From Conchocele bisecta (lineage: Eukaryota > Mollusca > Bivalvia > Lucinida > Thyasiridae), in assembly GCA_029237695.1 (NCBI GenBank), contig CM055274.1:65593484-65657483 (forward strand): DNA of 64,000 bases. Reading direction: 5' to 3'. The notes beneath the pieces were generated by a model, which saw only the letters and a list, made by a program, of their open reading frames with translations, was not told the origin of the DNA and did not search any database. Position 1 is the stretch's first letter. Each line of letters opens with the position of its first letter. Made by a program: the position numbers and the translations under genes. Shown here piece after piece: positions 1 through 11,637 of this stretch.

Positions 1-810
1 CCAAGTATGTGACCTTGACCCTGGGATTGGCGGGGGCAGGACGAACGTGGATTTGGCACAGGGCGGTAGAGGACCATTAGAGCAAACCGTATATGAAATA
101 TGAAGATGATCCATGAAAGAAAACAGAAATTATAAGATATTTACCCGAGCGTTAAAGTTTTTGAAGCACTAAGTATGTGACCTTGGCCCTGGGCTTGGCG
201 GGGGCAGGACGAACGTGGATTTGGCACAGGGCGGTAGAGGACCATTAGAGCAATGCGTATATGAAATATGAAGTTGATCCGTGAATGGAAATAAAAATTA
301 TAAGATATTTACCTGAGCGTTAAAGTTTTTGAAGCACCAAGTATGTGACCTTGACCCTGGGATTGGCGGGGCAGGACGAACGTGGATTTGGCACAGGGCG
401 GTAGAGGACCATTAGAGCAATGCGTATATGAAATATGAAGATGATCCATGAAAGAAAACAGAAAGTATAAGATATTTACCCGAGCGTTAAAGTTTTTGAA
501 GCACTAAGTATGTGACCTTGACCCTGGGCTTGGCGGGGGCAGAACGAACGTGGATTTGGCACAGGGCGGTAGAGGACCATTAGAGCAATGCGTATATGAA
601 ATAAGAAGCTGATCCGTGAAAGAAAATAGAAATTATAAGATATTTACCCGAGCGTTAAAGTTTTTGAAGCACCAAGTATGTAACCTTGACCCTGGGCTTG
701 GCGGGGGCAGGACGAACGTGGATTTGGCATTCGGTGGCATGTACGTACGTACGTACGTACATACGGACGCCGGTAACACTATATGCCCATTCGGTGGCGG
801 TGGCATAATA
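1..810 (+). repeat. Pearl/Helentron-like core-repeat array with 3' terminus
   Basis: Five units of about 167 bp each contain GTGACCTTGACCCTGGG and GGACGAACGTGGATTTGGCA, with only a few differences between units. They are followed by a (GTAC)n/ACGG microsatellite (738-765), the word GGTAACACTA at 772-781 and a short hairpin ending GGCATAATA. Tandem 150-200 bp core repeats, a tetranucleotide microsatellite and a 3' hairpin are the architecture of bivalve pearl elements, now grouped with non-autonomous Helitron/Helentron elements. The window edge cuts the left end. No protein is encoded; open frames here are repeat artefacts. Confidence 0.75.
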
Positions 811-1189
811 ACAAGGCAACAGAAATTATAAGCCATTTACCCGAGCGTTAAGGTTTCAAATGCACCAAGTCTTGACCCTGGGCTTGGCGGGGGCGGGACA
901 AATGTGGATTTGTCACAGAGCGGTAGAAGACCCCTGGAGCAATGCGTGTGTCAAATGTGAAGTAGATCCGAACAAGGAAACAGAAATTATAAGCCATTTA
1001 TCCGAGCGTTAAGGTTTCAAACACACAAAGTATGTGACCTTCACCATGGAATTGGCGGGGGCGGGACGAATGTGGATTTGCCACAGGGCAGTAGAGAAGC
1101 ATTGGAGAAATGCGTGTGTGAAATGTGAAGCAGATCCGAGGAAGGAAACAGAAATTATAAGTAATTTACACGAGAGTTAAGGTTTCGAA
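811..1189 (+). repeat. Diverged core-repeat units, near-identical to 24263-24641
   Basis: Two-plus units of a related core-repeat subfamily (CTTGACCCTGGGCTTGGCGG, then GACAAATGTGGATTTGTCAC) run to 1189. There they are cut by the SINE-like insertion. The block matches 24263-24641 almost base for base, including odd bases such as CTTCACCATGGAATTGG. This implies a recent copy event. In the 24 kb copy the array continues past the point where this one is interrupted. Confidence 0.8.
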
Positions 1190-1392
1190 TGATAGCACTT
1201 ATACAAATGCTTTCGTTGGCACAGATGAAGGCGTAGGGGCGGTCATTAAAGTGGGAGTACCTGGAGGAAACCCACTTGTCCAATCTGGCGACCACCATAC
1301 CATCTCACATACTGCCCCTGCCGAGGATCGAACCTGGGGTCGCATTGGTGAGAAGCGAGCTCGTTACCGATTGCGCTAACCGGATAACCGGT
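1190..1392 (-). mobile_element. tRNA-derived SINE-like retroposon
   Basis: On the minus strand a tRNA-like head carries an A-box-like TTAGCGCAATCGG (complement of 1366-1378) and a perfect B box GGTTCGATCC (complement of 1325-1334), a normal pol III spacing. It is followed by a body containing GGGTTTCCTCCAGGTACTCC (complement of 1252-1271). A similar word is common in SINEs of marine invertebrates. The 3' end near 1190 abuts a core-repeat unit. No target duplication was found, so the exact ends are uncertain. Confidence 0.6.
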
Positions 1393-2100
1393 TAATATTT
1401 GGCAGCCATCTTGGATTTATATATCGAATTTACTCAATCACAATGTGTGTCACTGCGTGATGAAGTTTATATACACTACCATTTATTGCAACGTAACTAT
1501 AGTTTGGTTGTGTTAGCGGTGGGTTGGCTTGGTGGGCGAACATGTTATGATTTTGACAGCCATCTTAGATTTTGGTGGCAGTTTTTGACCTGCAAGTTCC
1601 AATGTTCTATAAATTGGAACCATTGAGTATCATATTTTCATACCGTTTTACAATGTGTAAATGCAAATTTGCTTTGATGCTACAGGACTCACAGAAATGG
1701 TCTGGATGGGAAACTATGATATTTGGCGGCCATATTGGACTTACATTCCCAATTGATACATATTTATAAAAATGCTATCATCTTATATGTTACTCTTAGA
1801 ACATATTTAAACCATAAACAGACTTCTGTTTTGCCAATAATTAATGTAGTTCGTACATATGTAGTGTGGTGGGGGAATGTAAGTGGGTTTTGGCCGCCAT
1901 CTTGGATTTGGGCGGCCATTTTGAATGAAAATAGTCAATTTTGATTTCAAGCAAATTATAATTACCGTCTTGTCATGTTTTCAGTGCTTTTGCGATGTGT
2001 GAATGCGAGTTTGCATTGTTGTTATTTGAATGGCTGCACATAATCCTCACGAGAGGGTGATGCAGGATGAATAGATAGATAGAACCTGCACATTTTTAAG
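1393..2100. repeat. Cluster of GGCNGCCATCTTGGAT words (one end of a lost element)
   Basis: Five copies of the word at about 1401, 1557, 1725, 1892 and 1911 all point the same way. This matches the right-hand subterminal copies of the TIR element at 25947-31171. Probably this is the right end of a related element whose other half is gone. A partner terminal repeat was not found. Confidence 0.45.
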
Positions 2101-2738
2101 CAGAAAATGTTTGTTTTAGGTTCACTTATAGGGGCATAAAATCTTTAAACGAAGACTTACAAATTGCTATCATGCGGAAATAATATGTAGAGATATATAC
2201 CTTTCAATAAAATATAGTGGCAATTTGCCCCTCCCCCCTCCAAGTAGTAATGATAACCCTGTTTTCATGGGTCTGGCTCATCCACTAATACGTTTGGAGG
2301 ACTAATCACTTCCATGGAGAACTACCAACTTTTGGAAGCCACTATAGTCCTTTGGACTACCTTGAAAAACAAGTTAGTGTCGATCCCTGTGTAACATCCA
2401 ACACACACTATTCTACAAGATTTAAACTCACTTGTGAACTACCCACAAGTACTGAATGAGCTCACTGACCACAGATTATCCTTGACCAGTAACAAAAGAT
2501 TTCCCTTCAATCAAAATTGGTCATTTAATCGCAGGCCCCTGTTGTACCTTGTAAGCTAATCCTACAGCACCTATCTCCCATTCTCATTATATACATAATA
2601 CGTCCAGTTTCATTCAAAACGGGCAAAAACTTTAACATAGATTTTGGACAGACGGGCGCATGCACACACACGCAGACATCAGTGATCTCTATATCTAACT
2701 TCTTGTAAGCTTGTTCAACAATAAAAACAACAACTCAC
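2101..2738. other. Intron sequence, nothing recognised
   Basis: AT-rich sequence downstream of the ILK exon on the coding strand. No exon matching the ILK linker, no TIR and no array was seen. A T-rich stretch follows the donor of the exon at 2739. Confidence 0.5.
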
Positions 2739-2835
2739 TTCTGAGAACATCTGCCAGGTATGCCTTGCACTTGTCCAGTGGAGATTCATCAAATTTGTTT
2801 GCCATAGCGACCATGGCACCATTGTTTACAAGATC
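2739..2835 (-). CDS. ILK: ILK exon, ankyrin repeat 4 and start of linker
   Basis: On the minus strand TTTCAG is followed by 32 codons plus one base and the donor GTGAGT. The product starts DLVNNGAMVAMANKFDESPL and continues DKCKAYLADVLR. Human ILK has [20 protein letters not shown] then DKAKAPLRELLRE. It begins in phase 0, as required by the preceding exon, and ends in phase 1. This exon is the least similar of the three but keeps the DLV.NGA, NK, P.DK and LR positions. The next exon should lie at lower coordinates and was not found in 1-2738. Confidence 0.92.
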
Positions 2836-3082
2836 CTGAAACACAGAATGTCAAGTCATAGTTGTGGCCCAGTGCAAGAATGGCTAAGTATTTCAGTGAT
2901 CATGTGAAGATCATTGAGGGGCATCAGAACAGGTCCAGTCAGTCTCGAAACTGCCGGACCAATATTTTTTGACAAAAATATTATTTTTTATTGATATATT
3001 TAGAATTCATTTATATAAATAAAATACGCTAAAAATGTGGCCTGTCGGCACGCAAATGCTCCTGCTGGCAGCCACAGAAAAC

Positions 3083-3540
3083 TAGAAATGGACGCTTGTC
3101 GACAAGCGCATGTGTATCCCCCTCCCCAGATACACAAGTAGTTTGAAAAAAGGGTGTTCGAGTTATGCTCCGGAGACAAAATCAGTGACGGAAAAACAAA
3201 GGGAGATAACTAAATAATTAGTGATGCAAGAGTTGTCATTCTTGCGGGACACACCTTTAGGGTCGTGGTCTATGCATGTGTGAAGTTTCATGAAAATATT
3301 CCAAAGGGTGTTCGAGTTATGCTCCAGACACGAAATCAGTGCACGAAACAACAAAGGGAGATAACTAAGAAATTAACGACGCAAGAGTTGTCATTCTTAC
3401 GTGCGACACACTTTTGGGTCATCTTCTATGCATGTGTGAAGTTTAATAAACTAGAAAATGTGTTCATAGAACACGGATGTCCCACATATCGCTTTGATAA
3501 TAAATGAGGCCAAATTGCAAGTCAAAATTTTCTTTTACCT
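3083..3540 (+). mobile_element. 5' part of Helentron-like family with CGCTTGTCGACAAGCG palindrome
   Basis: A perfect 16 bp palindrome at 3093-3108 is followed by TGTGTATCCCCCTCCCC. Next come two and a half units of about 155 bp (GGGAGATAACTAA, CAAGAGTTGTCATTCTT, GTGAAGTTTCATGAAAATAT). The segment recurs almost unchanged at 45058-45515. The same unit type forms the arrays at 5600-6230 and 23300-23920, whose 3' hairpin shares GTATCCCC with this 5' end. It passes into a core-repeat array at 3541 by a fusion of two families. Confidence 0.65.
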
Positions 3541-4513
3541 GAGCGTTAAAGTTTTTGAAGCACCAAGTATGTGACCTTGACCCTGGGCTTGGCGGGGGCA
3601 GGACAAACGTGGATTTGGCACAGGGCGGTAGAGGACCATTAGAGCAATGCATATATGAAATATGAAGCTGATCCAGTGAAAGAAAACAGAAATTAAATAA
3701 GATATTTACCTGAGCGTTAAAAGTTTTTGAAGCACTAAGTATATGATGTTAACCCTGGGCTTGGCGGGGGCGGGGCGGGACGAACGTGGATTTGGCACAG
3801 GGCGGTAGAGGACCATTAGAGCAACGCATATATGAAATATGAAGTTGATCCGTGAATGGAAAGAAAAATTATAAGATATTTACCACCTGAGCATTAAAGT
3901 TTTTGAAGCACCAAGTATGTGACCTTGACCCTGGGATTGGCGGGGGCAGGACGAACGTGGATTTGGCACAGGGCGGTAGAGGACCATTAGAGCAATGCGT
4001 ATATGAAATATGAAGATGATCCATGAAAGAAAACAGAAATTATAAGATATTTACCCGAGCGTTAAAGTTTTTGAAGCACTAAGTATGTGACCTTGACCCT
4101 GGGCTTGGCGGGGGCAGGACGAACGTGGATTTGGCACAGGGCGGTAGACGACCATTAGAGCAACGCGTATATGAAATATGAAGTTGATCCGTGAATGGAA
4201 ATAAAAATTATAAGATATTTACCTGAGCGTTAAAGTTTTTGAAGCATCAAGTATGTGACCTTGACCCTGGGATTGGTGGGGCAGGACGAACGTGGATTTG
4301 GCACAGGGCGGTAGAGGACCATTAGAGCAATGCGTATATGAAATATGAAGATGATCCATGATCCATGAAAGAAAACAGAAAGTATAAGATATTTACCCAA
4401 GCGTTAATGTTTTTGAAGCACTAAGTATGTGACCTTGACCCTGGGCTTGACGGGGGCAGAACGAACGTGGATTTGGCACAGGGCGGTAGAGGACCATTAG
4501 AGCAATGCGTATA
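3541..4513 (+). repeat. Core-repeat array, six units
   Basis: Six units of about 165-170 bp of the same subfamily as 1-735 (CACCAAGTATGTGACCTTGA, GGATTTGGCACAGGGCGGTA). One unit has an expanded GGCGGGGCGGGACG. The array stops mid-unit at 4513, where the segment shared with 22134-24000 begins. Confidence 0.8.
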
Positions 4514-4735
4514 TGCGTGTTCGAGTTATGCTTTGGATACAAAATCAGAGCACGAAACAACAAAGGGAGATAAGTAAACAAGAATTCCGTGGAATCAGAT
4601 GCCTCGCCTTGTCCCGCCTTGACCTCGAGCCTGGGCCCGAAAGCAATTTTCACTGGCCCGAACATATTATACAATTATTGACTAGTGAACCATAGAATAT
4701 CAGATTATATTCTATGGCTCACTAGTCAATACTTT
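4514..4735. repeat. Repeat segment ending in a 24 bp arm palindrome
   Basis: The arms 4677-4700 and 4707-4730 are inverted copies with one mismatch around a 6 nt loop (ATTGACTAGTG...CACTAGTCAAT). The same segment with the palindrome occurs at 22302-22355 and 47036-47089, where the arms are perfect. The preceding bases CGAAAGCAATTTTCAC and GGCCCGAACATATT are shared by all three. Confidence 0.8.
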
Positions 4736-5480
4736 TTTTATTATATGATAATAGTCTGTATATAGCACTTACGACCTTATGCTACTAGACAAAAATTGAA
4801 AAAGAATTTGAAAAAAAAAATGAAAAAAAAAATGAAAAAAAAAAATTGAAAAAAAGTTTAAAAATTAAAAATAATAATGCTTGCTACTGGAGCCCAGAAT
4901 TTTTTTTAATAGTCCTATATTTATCTACATATATCTGCACAGGTCCACATAATGCCACAATATTTTCAACACAGTTTACGGAAATGTAATATAATCATTT
5001 ACCTGTATAAATTACCTGTAAGTGGTCAGTGGTCAGTTGCACATGCTAGCACATGTACAGGTGAATAGTCTGTATATAGCACTTACGACCTTCTGCTACT
5101 GGACAAAAATTGAAAAATAATTTGAAAAAAAAAATGAAAAAAAAAAAATGGAAAAAAAAAGTTTAAAAATAATAATGCTTGCTACTGGAGCCCAGATTTT
5201 TTTTCCAGTCAAATTGAAAAATAATTTGAAAAAAAAAAATGAAAAAAAATAATGAAAAAAAAAAAAAAAAAAAATGACAAAAAAAAGTTTAAAAATAATA
5301 ATGCTTGCTATTGGAGACCAGATTTTTTTTTAATAGTCCTATATTTATCTACATATATCTGCAGAGGTCCACATAATGCCACAATATTTTCAACACAGTA
5401 CCCAATGTAGTGATTTACCTGTATAAATTACCTGGTCAGCAGTGGTCAAGCAGTGGTCAAGCAGTGGACATGCTAGCCCA
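4736..5480. repeat. A-rich tandem repeat, period about 150-330 bp
   Basis: Three irregular units carry GAAAAAAAAAATG-type A tracts, then AATAATGCTTGCTACTGGAG, ATAGTCCTATATTTATCTAC and CACAATATTTTCAACACAGT. They vary through A-tract length and internal deletion. Homologous units lie at 22370-23160 and, diverged, at 52800-53080. Confidence 0.75.
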
Positions 5481-6300
5481 TGCTTAGCACATGGTTCTCC
5501 CAGTTTCTATTGTTCTCTCTACAGGTAAGGTGTACAGAGCACACGAGAAAAGGTATACAGAGCAGACGAGAAAACAGGTCTTCATGCATTATTGTCCAGT
5601 TTGTAGAGTGCGCAAAACAAAAAAGGGAGATAACTGAAAAATTAGCTACGCAAGAGTTGTCATTCTTGTGCGCGACACACCTCCGGGTCGTGGTCTATGC
5701 ATGTGTGAAGTTTCATGAAAATATTCCAAAGGGTGGTCGAGTTATGCTCCGGACAGGAAATCAGTGAGCGAAAACAAAAAAGGGAGATAACTCAAAAATT
5801 AGCTATGCAAGAGTTGTCATTCTTGTGCACGACACACCTTCGGTTCGTGGTCTAATTGAATGTGTTAAGTTTCATAAAAATATTCCAAAGGGTGGTCGAG
5901 TTATGGTCAATCAGTGCGCGAAACAAAAAAGGGACATAACTCAAAAATTAGCTATGCAAGAGTTGTCATTCTTGTGCGCGACACACCTTCGGGTCGTGGT
6001 CTATGCATGTGTGAAGTTTCATGAAAATATTCGAAAGGGTGGTGGAGTTATGCTCCGGACACGAAATCAGTGCGAGAAACAAAAAAGGGAGATAACTAAA
6101 AAATTAGCTATGCAAGAGTTGTCATTCTTGTGCGCGACACACCTTCGGGTCGTGGTCTATGTATGTGTGAAGTTTCATGAAAATATTCCAAAGGGTGTTC
6201 GAGTTATGCTCCGGACAAGAAGTGTCTGCGGCGGACGCGGACGCGGACGCGGCACGCTGTCAAATCCATAGTATCCCCTGACGGAGTCCGGGGGATACAA
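5481..6300 (+). mobile_element. Helentron-like 155 bp unit array and 3' hairpin
   Basis: Four to five units (GAGTTGTCATTCTTGTGC, CATGTGTGAAGTTTCATG, GAGTTATGCTCCGGACA) are followed by a (GCGGAC)n stretch at about 6225-6252 and a GTATCCCC/GGGGGATAC hairpin at 6270-6298. The whole block is repeated at 23210-23995. Long open frames here share no conserved domain and follow the repeat period. Confidence 0.7.
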
Positions 6301-6417
6301 TGAGGGCACATTTGTAAACACAAAAGGCCGGCGGATGGTTGATTAGTATGTGACGATCACCTTGAGCTTAGCAGGGATCGTGGATAGAGGACCATCAGAG
6401 GATTATATAGGTAATGG

Positions 6418-6498
6418 GGGTTCTGGCTCGGCCTCACTACGTTCGTCTACAATCCAAAACGTCCCGTAGACGAACGTAGTGAGGCCAAGCCAGAACCC
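6418..6498. repeat. 33 bp inverted repeat with 15 nt loop
   Basis: Arms 6418-6450 and 6466-6498 are inverted copies with a single mismatch (GGGTTCTGGCT to ACGTTCGTCTAC). A transcript in either direction would fold into a nearly perfect 33 bp hairpin. It sits inside a degenerate core-repeat unit and no other copy of the arms was noticed in the window. Confidence 0.85.
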
Positions 6499-6884
6499 TT
6501 GTGTGAAATATTAAGCAGCTACGTGAAAGGAAACAGAAATTATAAGAAATGAAAAGGGGCAATAAGGCCAAAATTCGGCCCACACCCAAATTGGAAAATA
6601 ACAATGTAGTAGTGTACATGAATATGTCAGGAAGCTATGGTGAACATTTGTATTTGATATCTTAACAACTTTCCAAAACAATATCGTTTTTAATGATACA
6701 ACCCAACGTTATTACATTTCAAGGGCTGCAACGTCAATTTGATATTAAAACGTGTTAGATGTCGTTACCTTCAGGAAGCGGGGGATTTTGAGATTGAAAC
6801 AAGAAACGAGGCAAACCACGAAGGCCAGGTTTTTTCCAAGCATAGACACTTGGATAACATAATTATACCCACTTTTTGTAGACT

Positions 6885-7310
6885 AGATGGCCGTGGCCTG
6901 CATGTCGCGCCTTGGGGCGAGGCATGGACACTAAAAAAATAGATATAGTAGATGGACAAACTTTAACCAAAAAACTTTAACCAGACACACGGACGTACAG
7001 ACGTACGGACGTACGGACGTACGGACGGACGTATGCCAAAATGCCGACGATATCGCGCTGACAATGATGATAAACACCCATGTGAAGTATCAAGGTAATG
7101 GGTGAAGCAGTTGCAGAGATATAGTACACGAAAAAACTTTAACAAAAAAATTCAAAGTAATTTGACCTTGACATTGGGCATAGGGGCCGCACGGTTGGGG
7201 GGGTAGAATGAAAATATGGATGATGATAAACACCCATGTGAAGTTTCAAGGTAATGGGCGAAGCAGTTGCAGAGATATAGTATAACGAAAAAAAATTAAG
7301 CAAAAAACTT
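6885..7310 (+). mobile_element. Helentron-like family with GATGGCCGTGGCC 5' end
   Basis: It begins AGATGGCCGTGGCCTGCATG and contains GGATGATGATAAACACCCAT and GAAGCAGTTGCAGAGATATA units. An ACGG-type microsatellite (6988-7030) lies inside. The same family recurs at 26945-27754. Its 3' hairpin is missing here; the sequence passes into the next family at about 7311. Confidence 0.55.
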
Positions 7311-7622
7311 TAACCTAACGTACGTTAAAAAGTTAACGTTGAAAATGGCTAAGTCAATTACGTAGAAATAATAGGTGAAGGTAAAACAAATGGTCACATG
7401 TTGGATAGTGATATGTGGTGGGCACCCCTTGATTATGAAGCTGTGAAAGTTTGGTGGTCCCAGGTGGTACACTAACTAAGAAATGGACTCATATACGAAA
7501 ACTTAACATTGATTGTGGACGCCGCCCGCCCGTTCCCGCCGCCCGATCCCACCCGCCCGCCCGCCCGCCCGCCCGCCCGGCTTTCGCCAATCCAATAGCC
7601 TGGATTTTTTTTCAAAAAACCT
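7311..7622. repeat. Repeat fragment with (CCCG)n tract, also at 52370-52750
   Basis: Bases such as GGTCACATGTTGGATAGT, ATGTGGTGGGCACCCCTTG and GAAATGGACT recur at 52370-52560 and 52590-52740. At 7520-7582 a GC-rich CGCCCG repeat interrupts otherwise AT-rich DNA. The plus-strand proline/arginine open frames across it are artefacts of that tract. Confidence 0.65.
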
Positions 7623-8698
7623 GGCTAAAAATTGTATGAAAATGGCAAAAATAGTCAATTTATTTTGTTATGTCATCTTCTTGTTATTGTTCTGAACCCA
7701 GCCTTGCTTTGGAAATTATATACAAAGGGGTGTAATTATCTTCATGATAAGTATATCCCGCGGCTTGCTTTGGTGCACCATTACTGTACTGTATATATTG
7801 TTGCATGATAGACCTTTCAAAGTAGTAGCTGAAGCCCACAAATTTGCATAAACAAGATGGCCGCCAGTGAAAAATAAAAAGCATCAGCTACCGTAGGATA
7901 TATATTACATTGTGGAGCCAATATTTGAAGGGACAAATAGGCACATCTTAATTTATTCAATAGCTAAATTTAAATGCATTACCGAATATATAATAATAAT
8001 ATATACTAATTGATTTAAGCCTGAACCGAGCTTGTGCAAATCTATGATTTTATTGGAATTTCATAAAATATGTCAATAAATGGACAAAGACGTGCTATCA
8101 GTGTGAGTACCAAACACTATTTCTGAAGTATTATTGCCACAAGTCGTTCAGATGGATGAAAAATCCAGGCTAAAAATTGTATGAAAATGGCAAAAATAGT
8201 CAATTTATTTTGTTATGTCATCTTCTTGTTATTGTTCTGAACCCAGCCTTGCTTTGGAAATTATATACAAAGGGGTGTAATTATCTTCATGATAAGTATA
8301 TCCCGCGGCTTTCTTTGGTGCACCATTACTGTACTGTATATATTGTTGCATGATAGACCTTTCAAAGTAGTAGCTGAAGCCCACAAATTTGCATAAACAA
8401 GATGGCCGCCAGTGAAAAATGCATCAGCTACCGTAGGATATATATTACATTGTGGAGCCAATATTTGAAGGGACAAATAGGCACATCTTAATTTATTCAA
8501 TAGCTAAATTTAAATGCATTACCGAATATATAATAATAATATATACTAATTGATTTAAGCCTGAACCGAGCTTGTGCAAATCTATGACTTTATTGGAATT
8601 TCATAAAATATGTCAATAAATGGACAAAGACGTGCTATCAGTGTGAGTACCAAACACTATTTCTGAAGTATTATTGCCACAAGTCGTTCAGATGGATG
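7623..8698. repeat. Two-copy tandem duplication, period 545 bp
   Basis: The segment 7623-8167 is repeated directly at 8168-8698 with only a few substitutions and small indels (for example GTGAAAAATAAAAAGCATC against GTGAAAAATGCATC). Neither copy contains a convincing gene. The high identity indicates a recent tandem duplication. Each copy has one CAAGATGGCCGCC word. Confidence 0.9.
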
Positions 8699-8896
8699 TT
8701 GAACGTTATCATGGCAGTCGTGCACACTTGTTAGGTTACACAGATGGCAGTATTGTTGAAAATTACATGTATTTAATAAAGTGTTTGCTCTCTATAGGTT
8801 TAGTACATGCGTAACCGAAGGGAATTTGCCAACCATCTTCCGATATTTAATACATTTAATGCATCCAGCTGTTACCAGGCGATTTTGTGATATCTA

Positions 8897-9651
8897 CAGG
8901 GTGGCCCAAAAATACTTAAGACACTTTTTGTAACCTATATATCTTTTGACATACTGTTTGAATCTTAATAATTTTTGGCATACTTATCGGTGAATGTCTG
9001 TGCATATTGCATTACTTACTGCTTGTGTACGCATTTTGACATCATTGCTGAGAACGTTGAAACAGTTGAAATGTACCATATCCATTATTTTCATTGAAAG
9101 AGTGATATAAATGATATACTGCAGAGATAAAATGCATAAATAAAATTTTAATTACATGAACAATGCCATTAACAGCAAATATTAGGCAGATAATGTGCTA
9201 AAGTCAACAGCAAACATCCGACACGCATAAAACTGGGTAATGGAATGTTTAAAATGACATTAATGTCAGCAATTTGAATTTTCAGCCAAATTGAAGCAAA
9301 CTTGCTGTATATCACGCCTATTGTAAACGGTAAATGTATTACTTTAATTTTATTTTATTACTCGATGACAGATGTAATGTTGTAAATTAAATTTTGCGGC
9401 AAGAAAGTAGTTTTGTACCATTTTGCAGCAGCTTGACAGCGTTACATACAAATGTTTTTTTATTTAGTTTGAGCCAGTGATGTCATAATCGCCATGGCAA
9501 CAGGATACGCACGGTTTTGATAAAATAAATAAAATGTCCATATGCCAAAGGTAATAACCAATATGCATGTCAAAATTTATCAAGATTGAAAGATTACTTC
9601 TGGAGATATACGAGTTATAAAAAGTGTCCCAAGTTTTTTTTGGCCACCCTG
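8897..9651. mobile_element. 755 bp non-autonomous DNA transposon, TA target
   Basis: The left end CAGGGTGGCCCAAAAATACT and the complement of the right end CAGGGTGGCCAAAAAAAACT pair as inverted repeats. Both then continue ACACTTTTTRTAA. TA flanks both sides (8895-8896 and 9652-9653), as in Tc1/mariner-type insertion. There is no transposase open frame. Confidence 0.85.
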
Positions 9652-9653
9652 TA

Positions 9654-11637
9654 TATATTCAATAAATCCAAAATGGCCACTATTTTATAACAATTGTGTT
9701 GAGCATGCAAATCAATTGGCACACACTGCCTGTCTTTATCAGTTTCGGTATGAAGCTACATAGTCGGGCTCACAAGATGATTAGACACAATCGTGTTAAA
9801 AATGCATATGTGTCAGAAGATAATTGACGTTTAAATATGTAAGAGAAACGGTGGCGGCTAGTGTTAATCTACTAACAGCAATTGTATCATTATACCAGTA
9901 ATACTGGAATGAAAATGATAACAATTTCTGACAACACGAACTGACACATTGCAATATAGTTATTTCTCCTATTTTAAAGGAATACATACTTTACATAAAA
10001 CAAAGATAACAGCCATTTTACAGGCATTTTGTCAAGTAAGTACATGTACATGTACATAACTTGGCATAATCATTAGATCAATGAGTGCATAATCTTCCAA
10101 TCCGAAACAAAATGTTACAATGCTGTTTAGACTGCTATGTCCTAATTATAATCTCTGAAAGTATTAGTTATAGACTATTACATTAATGTCCATCCGTCTT
10201 TAAAATAAATGTTTTTGATATTAGTCAATAATTATAACTTGTGTACATCCAGATAGGTAACATTTTCATACACAATTTGTTAATCATGTTGATCTGTAGG
10301 ATGCATGTACTATTTGTGTTGGCAAAACACAATTGCAACCTACATATTGTATTGTTTAATGTACTATTTAATATATGTGTACAGCCGATGTGTTTTCACC
10401 AGTATGTTATGCACGTACATATTTGTAGACGTATGGTGTTTAAATGGATACCGTCGGACCTATAAATTCAGGTATGTTCAGATGTTTCCAAAAAAAAATA
10501 ATATTTAGTACACATCTCATAAAATCAGTATCTGCTATACATGTATATGCATTGGTCCGTTTGTTTAACATGTTTATGTAATAGTGTTAATGCTATGTAT
10601 TAATTATAAGTAATTACAATAAGTACTAATTTGTATACTCCTATCACAAGTATACCAGCCATCATCGTTTAACGGTAAATGCAGCAGAAATTAACTTGGT
10701 GTATATGTTGAATATTTATGGCATGTACTTTGCAAATAAGCAATAGAAAATTAGTATTCTGTAATCAATGGATAAACCCGGCCGTCACTTGGATAGACAG
10801 ATACTTCAGAAGCTTTAGCGCAAACGTTATTTGACTTTAACCATTGGCTTTGGGACAGCTATAGAATGAAAGTAAGTATCCCAAGTATGCAAACATTATG
10901 TCATGGGTAACAGAAAATACAACAAATTTACAAAAGATTAAACATTTATCACGTTTATGTCATGGGCGAAGGTACGAAAATAAAGAATGGAACGAAAAGG
11001 CAATTTTTTACTCATAATACACCACAATAACTGTGTTCGTATGATTAGTAGTATTAATGTGCACTGTCCGTACTTGCTACAAACTGGTTGGAACCTATGG
11101 CTGAAGATATAATACTTCTACTTTCTGCCCGTCCAAAGGCAGCCGGTGTACTGCTTGTTTTATTTAGAATAGTGATAAGATACCGAAATGAGACAACATA
11201 GAATAGATCAGTGTACAGTGGTAATAACAGAATCGTCAACAGGCACCGATGTGCACTGTATGATAAGCTGTGTGTGGAAGCCCAAAGCATTGTGACACAT
11301 TCTATCTACAACACGTCAAAACCCACCATACTGTGTCACAAGAAATTAGGCAACACATGCACCTCAAAATTGTAGTTTATCCAGCATCAGTATTCATTTG
11401 CCTATTCGTCATCATGTTTCATGGTTGATGTTTATATTCCTAGTTATATTTATTATGTTTTCAGATATGACAAATAATTCATGTTTGTTTGTTGGGGTTT
11501 ATCGGCCTATCAACAGCTAAGGTCATTTAAGGCCGGGTCAATGGATTTAGTACTCAATCCCATATATTACCTGTACAAATGTGTGTGGCGGGGGGGGGGG
11601 GGGGGAATGACAAAATCAGAACTAAATATTTACAATA
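9654..11637. other. Intron sequence, nothing recognised
   Basis: AT-rich DNA without array, TIR or convincing coding segment. A 16 bp poly-G run lies at 11590-11605 and short GTACATGTAC repeats near 10040. A minus-strand frame at 11054-11290 has no recognisable motif. Confidence 0.5.

Noticed and set aside
1..2738. Next ILK exon (linker before the pseudokinase domain)
   Set aside because: No matching peptide found on the minus strand; it must lie beyond the window.
5825..6271. 148-residue open frame over the 155 bp unit array
   Set aside because: Sequence repeats by unit and matches 23607-23963 and many repeat copies; no start context or conserved domain.
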